NCBI GenBank assembly: GCA_002205965.3
Contig: NADL03000045.1
Coordinates: 248,001-312,000, forward strand
Source: Kappaphycus alvarezii
Lineage: Eukaryota > Rhodophyta > Florideophyceae > Gigartinales > Solieriaceae
Length of the DNA stretch: 64,000 nucleotides
Reading direction: 5' to 3'
The position numbers and the translations under genes are program-made. Shown piece after piece: positions 58,137 through 64,000 of this stretch (position 1 is its first letter; each line of letters begins with the position of its first letter). Below the pieces are notes generated by a model. It ran no database searches and was not told the DNA's origin. It saw only the letters and a list, made by a program, of their open reading frames with translations.

Positions 58137-59137
58137 CTAATCACCTCGGAACTTCGGTTTGCGTAGTACTAGTTTCAGACCGAGTATTTGAGCCATCCGT
58201 CTCGCCTGCCCAAGGTTGGCTGGCTTCTCAGTTGATTTAAGCTTTTTTTTGCCATAATAACCTTGATTCACCAAAGGAGTGGAGAAAGACATGCAAATGG
58301 AGAATGGAACCCAGTCTAATCTCTCCAATTGTGTAGTTATATTGCAGCAATGTGGAACAATGTACTGCAAAAGAGCCAGGTTGGGCTCTCACTTTCCTGG
58401 CCCCCTGCCAGTGATGACTGCCACGCCGGTATATCAGTTGCAGAATTCGGTTATTTTCTCAAGCAAAAAGTACTTTTACCACAGCCCAGGGCACCCTTCC
58501 TTAATGATCTTCGGATACCGAAAAAAAACTCAAAATTTGCCTCATCTACTGATTCATCGACTACCCTCATGGGAAAGGAGAGCTTTCTGTCTCCACAATC
58601 AGGCGCCGCCAAATACCTATGAGTAATCTCAAAGTAACCCATGGCATCGTTGACGGAAATCTGGAATCCGTACCATATTCGCTTTCTAACTCTTGGTTCT
58701 CAGTGTGCTTACCTTGTCCCGATTACAACCCCGTCGATTTCATACTGTGTCCTGTCAATAATATGCCCGAATTTCTTCCCAGCAATAGCCTGACCAGACT
58801 GTGGTTTTTTCAATTTGAAGATGTGCCAGCGGCATGCGAACGCTCATCGCCATCCCTTGGGCTGGGTACCACCACATTCTTTGTTAGGTGTTATCGACGT
58901 GCCGACTACAATCGGAGGGGCGGATGTTTGTGCAGAATTTGGCAGGTCTTCATGCACAATTATTGAGAACTGAGACTTTTTACGGAGGCGCACGGTGGAA
59001 GGGACAGGAGCAACGCGGCGTGTTTTGTAATCATGCGCTTGCTGGGAAAGCCGCCTTTTCATCGCGCGAACCATAATAAAAAGGAAACAACAAAACAAAT
59101 ACAACAGACAGAAATGTCCGTACGACCGCACAAGCAT
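58137..59137 (-). pseudogene. possible transposase relic, unassigned
   Basis: Minus-strand pieces in several frames: RRLSQQAHDYKTRRVAPVPS, then YEIDGVVIGTRQA, KRIWYGFQISVNDAMGYFEI and RYLAAPDCGDRKLSFPM. The IDG...WYGF.I.VNDAMGYF...RYLAAP order loosely recalls the catalytic core of Harbinger-type transposases, but I am not sure. Confidence 0.3.
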
Positions 59138-59309
59138 CCACCGTATAATAAGCCGCCGATCGTAGGAGGATGGAGATGGGTCGCTACCTTTCTACCGACA
59201 ATTTCTTATATCCATTTTTATAGGTCATGCAATGGGTGTGTTTGGCATTTGGATGGCCTGTCTTTTACAGTGTAATGCATACTAACACTAAAACTCAAGT
59301 TCAATGTTG

Positions 59310-59560
59310 CACACCTTTGCACCCCTGAAATATCTTGGAGCTCACCTTTCCCTGGCCGGCACAACAGGTGAATGATGAGATAGGGAGAGAATTACAGCTA
59401 CATTAGGTTTTAGGAGTATGTAGCACTGCCTACCCCTCACTGCCGGCCCCTCTCTTTCAGTAAAATGTTATTACCCCACCATCTGTTTTGAATTTGAATT
59501 GTAGGCTTGTCCTCCAGTTTTACCACAGCAGAAAGTGGAGGCGGAAAATACGAAAAGTAT
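59310..59560 (+). repeat. direct repeat, right copy
   Basis: Partner of 52410-52700. The best-kept part is TCTTGGAGCTCACCTTTCCC followed by a GGCCGGCACAACAGGTGAAT stretch. Confidence 0.75.
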
Positions 59561-59630
59561 TATTGCTTGATGCACACAATCTCAATTGTGGATACCCCTG
59601 TGTGAGGCGCTGCAGTACTGGACTGCATGT

Positions 59631-62600
59631 ACTAAAGTGTCATAACCAGGGTTGCCGGGTACGTGTCACTAAGCGGTACATGAACAAATACATGAACAAG
59701 TAAATTGCACATGTACTTGAACCACAGTAATGAATGCAAGATACCGTAATTGTACTGCAGTACCTGCGAGAGAAATATTTTAATGCCCGGACTTGTACCC
59801 TTACTTTGGACCACATATACCACATAATTTAGAAACTACACATGTAGTAATACACCAATCACGAATGGCTACAGGTCGATGGCGCCGTTGAGAAAAGTAT
59901 ACACATATGTACTCCTACGGGTATTGTTTCACTTTCCCACGAACGTGTGGAAGAAGACGCGCTACTCTCCATACAGCAACCCGCACCCAGACCAAAAAGG
60001 AACTTGGTCAATTTCATCAACGAAGTAGAGTCAACAACCTTAGGGAGGCAAGCCAAAAACAAAGATGATGTAGTTGAAGTAACGCATGACTCATCAAGAA
60101 CAACCGATAATATGAGAATTGCAACAGATACATGGAACGACAACAAAAAGAATGAAAAAGGCATTGCTTTGGGGATTCTACAAGCCTTTGAGAGACTCTA
60201 AATTTGAATGTATTGTTTGTTCCCACAAGCTGATGCATTTGAATCTCTAAACAAAAGAGAAAGGAAGGGAATATTGACGTTAAAGAACAGTGCAGAAACT
60301 AATTCTTTTCGACGCCACTTGAAAGATCACCATTCAAGTTTAATGGAAAAATTCGAGACATTTCATAACAATAATCCAGAGCCAGCAAGGAAAAAGCAAA
60401 AGAATTTCCAGGCCATATCGCCAATGCATCAGAAGTATTCATCAGGTTTAAATACAACAACGGAAGTTTACAAGAATCTCGTCTTGCTTGTGACTAGCGC
60501 TTCTCTTCCATTTTCATTCGTGGACATCCGGATTTTCTCCGATTTGTTCACAGCATCAACTCAAGAGTAATTACACCGAAGAGAACGACGTTACGAGAGA
60601 ATATTATTACTGCTTTCAGTAAGTAATTTGAAGAGAATTTTTTAAGCATACGCTTTCTTCTCTAGATTCGGTGAGTATATCTTTTGAATTGTAGATGAAC
60701 AGAGGATTTCAAGTCATTTTAGACCTTACTGCACATGGCGTTGATTAGGACTCTCAGAATGTGCGAGTTCATGTTGCTGTCATTTAATGTGATTACATAT
60801 GTGTTCAGGAGTTGGGTATGATCCTTTTGGAGCAACTTAAAAAGTATGAATTAACGAATAAGGTTAACGCGTGCTTCAAAGACGGTGGTGCCAATCTCAA
60901 GGCATGCAAAAACTTACTCTAGATGGTATCGTCGTTTGAAGCGGCCGACATCAAAGTTTGTTTTAGTGCAACCTTTTTTGCACATATTTTGTCCGGCGCC
61001 TGCAACGTAGCATTATCGAAAAGAGGTTTTGAAGGACTCCCATTGATATTTTTTGACGCGGTTAGAAGTGCTCTACAAAAATGCATCACATGGTCGAAGA
61101 AGTCTTCAAAAGGTAAGAAAGCATGGTATGAGGCCCGTAAGCAAGAAGGTATGCGGCAACGAATGATTCCCACTCCCATCAAAAGGAGATTTTGCAGCGT
61201 TTTTGTGTCCATGAGGATAATGTTGAAGTACGAGAATGTTGTCGCGATGCTTTTTGGTTATTAGCAAGATCTAAGTCTAAGAAAACGGGTTCCAACTCAA
61301 CAGAAGTGGGATGTTGTCCAATGCGTTGTGTAAACGTTGGAGCCGATGATTTTCTTACCTCAAAAAGCCAGGAGAAGTTCTTGTGTTTCAGTGAGGCATT
61401 TGATGAGATTATGTCAGTGTATCAAGCTTTCAAGGAGAACTGCAGAACCATTATTCCGGTTTCAAGTGACGATCTTGATCAGAAAATTGATATGTTGCAA
61501 TCAATGATGTCTTCAGCAGTTTGCGAATCATATGGAGAAGTTTTGTATCCTTTCTTCGAATTAAAGGAGCTGCAAGGAATGTAAGCTCATCATTACACAG
61601 CTGTCGTCTTTGATCCGCTTTAAATAACATGAATCAACATTGATGACTCTTCACATATCAGATAAATCCCTAGCAAGGAGGATAACAGAGCAGTACTACG
61701 ATCAAGTAATCATTCCGCTCCTAATTAGCGCGAAGAAAGCTTGTATTGTTCCAATTTAAATGGGCATTTCAATTGAGAATTCAGAGGATCGAACTGTCGA
61801 CAGGGATCAAATTGAGGATTGCTTTATTAAAAATTAGTCAGAAGTTGAGGAAAAACATAGCAGAAGGAGTTAATGCCGAGCTTCGAATTTTTAAGAAAGA
61901 TATATATTCAAGTGTGGATGACAGGAAGTTGCAATGGATTCAAAAGAGGAAGTCGATGTTCCCGGAAGTCGCAAGAATGTGCCGCTTTTTCTCTGGAATT
62001 CCTGCTACTCAGAATTAAAAAGACGGGTATTTAGTCTGGCTGGAAGAATTTCTAATTCGATCAGAAATCGCATATCAGCAACTTCAATCAGCAACGCGCT
62101 CACAATTACAAAACTATAACCTTCTTTTGATAAGGAGGTGAACAAAATTAGGACTGCTGATGATTTTAGCGATTTCTCTTTGTCGACCGAAGAGGATTTG
62201 GACTCCTCAAGCACTTTGGTTGAAGAATTAAAAAAATGTGCTTATCTGTCAGAGGGATCCCTATTGCATAGTTCTCGATACTGTCGATTGGTCATTAAAT
62301 CCAATGAATGGCGTCTTGTTTCCAGCCCTTGCCTAGTAAAATCTTGGCTACGAAAGCTATTCCCATTGCCAGGGTGGAGAAGATATACCTCCAAGTAAAG
62401 CCAAGGTGGGTCATCAGACTAGAAACAGACTCCAAACGACAGTCACTTGTTTCCTCTGACCCACACGAACATTCGTGTGGTTTTAGCGTGCACGCTCCGG
62501 AATACAACCAGCGGTCTGATCCGTGTGATACCACTTGTTCCCCCACTAGGCCACAGGGTCTTGTGGTTTGGTACAAGTAAATGTCTGTTTTTTAATACTT

Positions 62601-62868
62601 TTACATTGTACTAGGTACATGTCATTTTTATGCATTGTACTTGCCCGCTTTTTTTACATCACCCATAGTACAACTTAATTTTTCATTATTCATGCCCAGA
62701 TTTTAACTTTTTTGTGTACGACACGTGTCGAGTTACGCATTTAAAATTGTTTTACATGTACCAATTCCCTGCCGTAATTTAGGTCAAGCCCAGACCCCTT
62801 GTTGCTTGTGCCTGGTACAAGTGTTTTGCACATTCCCGTGGCAACACTGGTTATGAACCTTTAGAGGA
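59631..62868 (+). mobile_element. hAT-family DNA transposon with inverted ends
   Basis: The left end CTAAAGTGTCATAACCAGGG (59632 on) matches the reverse complement of the right end up to about 62866 (CTAAAGGTTCATAACCAGTG), and both continue GTTGCC. The core CAG(G/T)GTTGCC is the classic hAT end. Just inside both ends lie many copies of TGTACTTG/GTACAAG-like words (59674-59800 left; 62571-62830 right), the usual place for transposase-binding subterminal repeats. I find no clean 8-base target duplication. Length about 3.2 kb. Confidence 0.7.
59940..62119 (+). pseudogene. hAT transposase, broken
   Basis: The N-terminal BED-type zinc finger is split between frames: SKFECIVCSHKLMH and ETNSFRRHLKDHH (60190-60335). 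The middle follows with LPFSFVDIRIFSDLF (60505-60550), NVITYVFRSW-type core, NKVNACFKDGGANLKACKNL, FFAHILSGACNVALS (60980-61015) and WSKKSSKGKKAWYEARKQEG. The C-terminus has FPEVARMCRFFSGIPATQ (61955-62015) and, in the next frame, SELKRRVFSLAGRISNSIRN (62010-62070), the hAT dimerisation region. At least five frame changes or stops, so it cannot make a full transposase. Confidence 0.75.
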
Positions 62869-64000
62869 CACCTCTTGGTCCGGCTAAACGGACTGTAAGT
62901 ATTACTGTGCTGTACACCTCTGCGATGTGAGTAACGTACTTTATTGTTAGTCCAAACATATTGTTAAATACAATTCTTCACTGTCGTAAATTTCTTTTTC
63001 ATAAATAGGAGTAATGACTTTAGTTTCTGTTCAAAAATAACAATTGTTACTGGTTGCGACAATTCAGAAATTATCGCTCATGTTCCGCGCCCATGTCCTG
63101 CCGAAAACGTGTCCAAAACCTCATACTGTCATCATCTTTGCGATTGATCCCCCAAAAAGCCGACCTAGTTGTCAGATTCTGTGGTACTATTTCCCTTCTC
63201 TTTATTCTACTTCAATACCATGCCTCTTTCCGGGTTTCTAATCGTTAATTTACTTCAACACGGCTTGGTCCAGCAGAGAAATAAACTAACTTCGTTTGAG
63301 CTTAAATCAGCAAGCGAGCCCGCAGTTTGCAACTCAGCTTCTGAAAATAGTACAATAGAAGTGGAAGATTCACCAGATAAGGCCTCAAAAATTCGAAAAA
63401 CGACTAATTTGGCAATATATATGCGATTTAAAATCGTGAAATGTATACAGAAACAGTTAATTTTTCAGGAACGACGAAAAAGTTGGCCACGGGAACAATA
63501 AGACTCTTTTCTTAATTCTTCAGAAGCTGTGAAGTGGAAGAGTGCAGGCTAGCAAAACCTTTTCGGAATCGGAAAGATGAGTATGTCATTCAGATGGCTG
63601 TTCGAGAAATGTTTCGAAATTTGAACACAATTTCTGTGTCTACATTGACCAAGAATGTAATGAGGGGGAATCATCAAAGCTTGAACCGGCCGCGGAAGGA
63701 AACTTGCACCCAGGGTGATTGAACTTCAGAAAGAACACACGAGTGGGTTTAATAGACCATGAAAATTGGGGATGGAGCTCAGAGAAATGACGCTCCGTGC
63801 CTTGGCAATAGATAGTTTGAATTACTCAGAAATGGCTGCTTACTATTCACATATGTTATCAGAACAATCCGTTAAGAAACTGTGGATTTGATCACACGGC
63901 GATGAACAAAGGTTTTTTTCTGAAACTTCATTACATGTTTGGGCATTATCAGAGCGGAAACACCCAACTTCACAGCGAAGGGAAACTTGTTTTCGAGAAA
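62869..64000. other. AT-rich end of window, possible start of another relic
   Basis: Plus-strand frames 63169-63501 (a charged segment DSPDKASKIRKTTNLAIYMR) and 63534-63722 (DEYVIQMAVREMFRNLNTIS) suggest the DNA-binding start of another transposase running off the window, but I cannot name it. Confidence 0.3.

Noticed and set aside
1..64000. tRNA, rRNA and snRNA genes
   Set aside because: I looked for cloverleaf-like and conserved rRNA/snRNA words and saw none I could support by eye; a tRNAscan or Infernal run would decide.

Overview
The window reads as nuclear DNA of a eukaryote. It has no operons, and it contains one spliceosomal intron (GTAAGT...CAG), a mitochondrial-type presequence, a SNARE, a protein O-mannosyltransferase and many retrotransposons. 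A B-box zinc finger joined to a CCT (CONSTANS-type) domain points to a plant-lineage alga. Compact, nearly intronless genes packed in islands between long transposon blocks would suit a red alga such as a florideophyte. That assignment is inference and not proof.

Gene islands: about 3.4-15.2 kb carries a tweety-like membrane protein (-), a queuine tRNA-ribosyltransferase accessory subunit (-), a protein O-mannosyltransferase (+), an alanine aminotransferase (-), a Bet1-like Qc-SNARE (-) and two unrecognised genes. A B-box/CCT regulator lies at 21.3-22.4 kb (+). A short-chain dehydrogenase (+) and a probably N-myristoylated AGC kinase (-) lie at 36.3-38.9 kb. About 15.2-21.2 kb is gene-poor and carries palindromic GTACTGTAC-type repeats.

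Mobile blocks: a LINE with a broken reverse transcriptase at 23.0-25.7 kb and four LINE 3' fragments (0.43-0.79, 25.9-26.7, 33.9-34.3 and 34.4-35.1 kb); worn copia-type remains at 27.4-31.8 and 53-58 kb; a large tyrosine-recombinase retrotransposon (DIRS/PAT-like) at 39.6-46.4 kb with split, tandemly repeated termini and a structured leader; a pogo/Tigger-type DNA transposon bounded at 47187-50647; a PIF/Harbinger-like relic at 50.9-52.0 kb; and a hAT element with recognisable ends at 59.6-62.9 kb.

Two features run through the whole window. First, every recognisable host gene needs one or more single-base frame changes to give its full family sequence, several of them at G runs, so the sequence probably holds uncorrected indels; spans given for genes are family-guided and cross these breaks. 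Second, almost every gene-sized unit has a C-rich left half and a G-rich right half on the top strand, whichever strand is coding.
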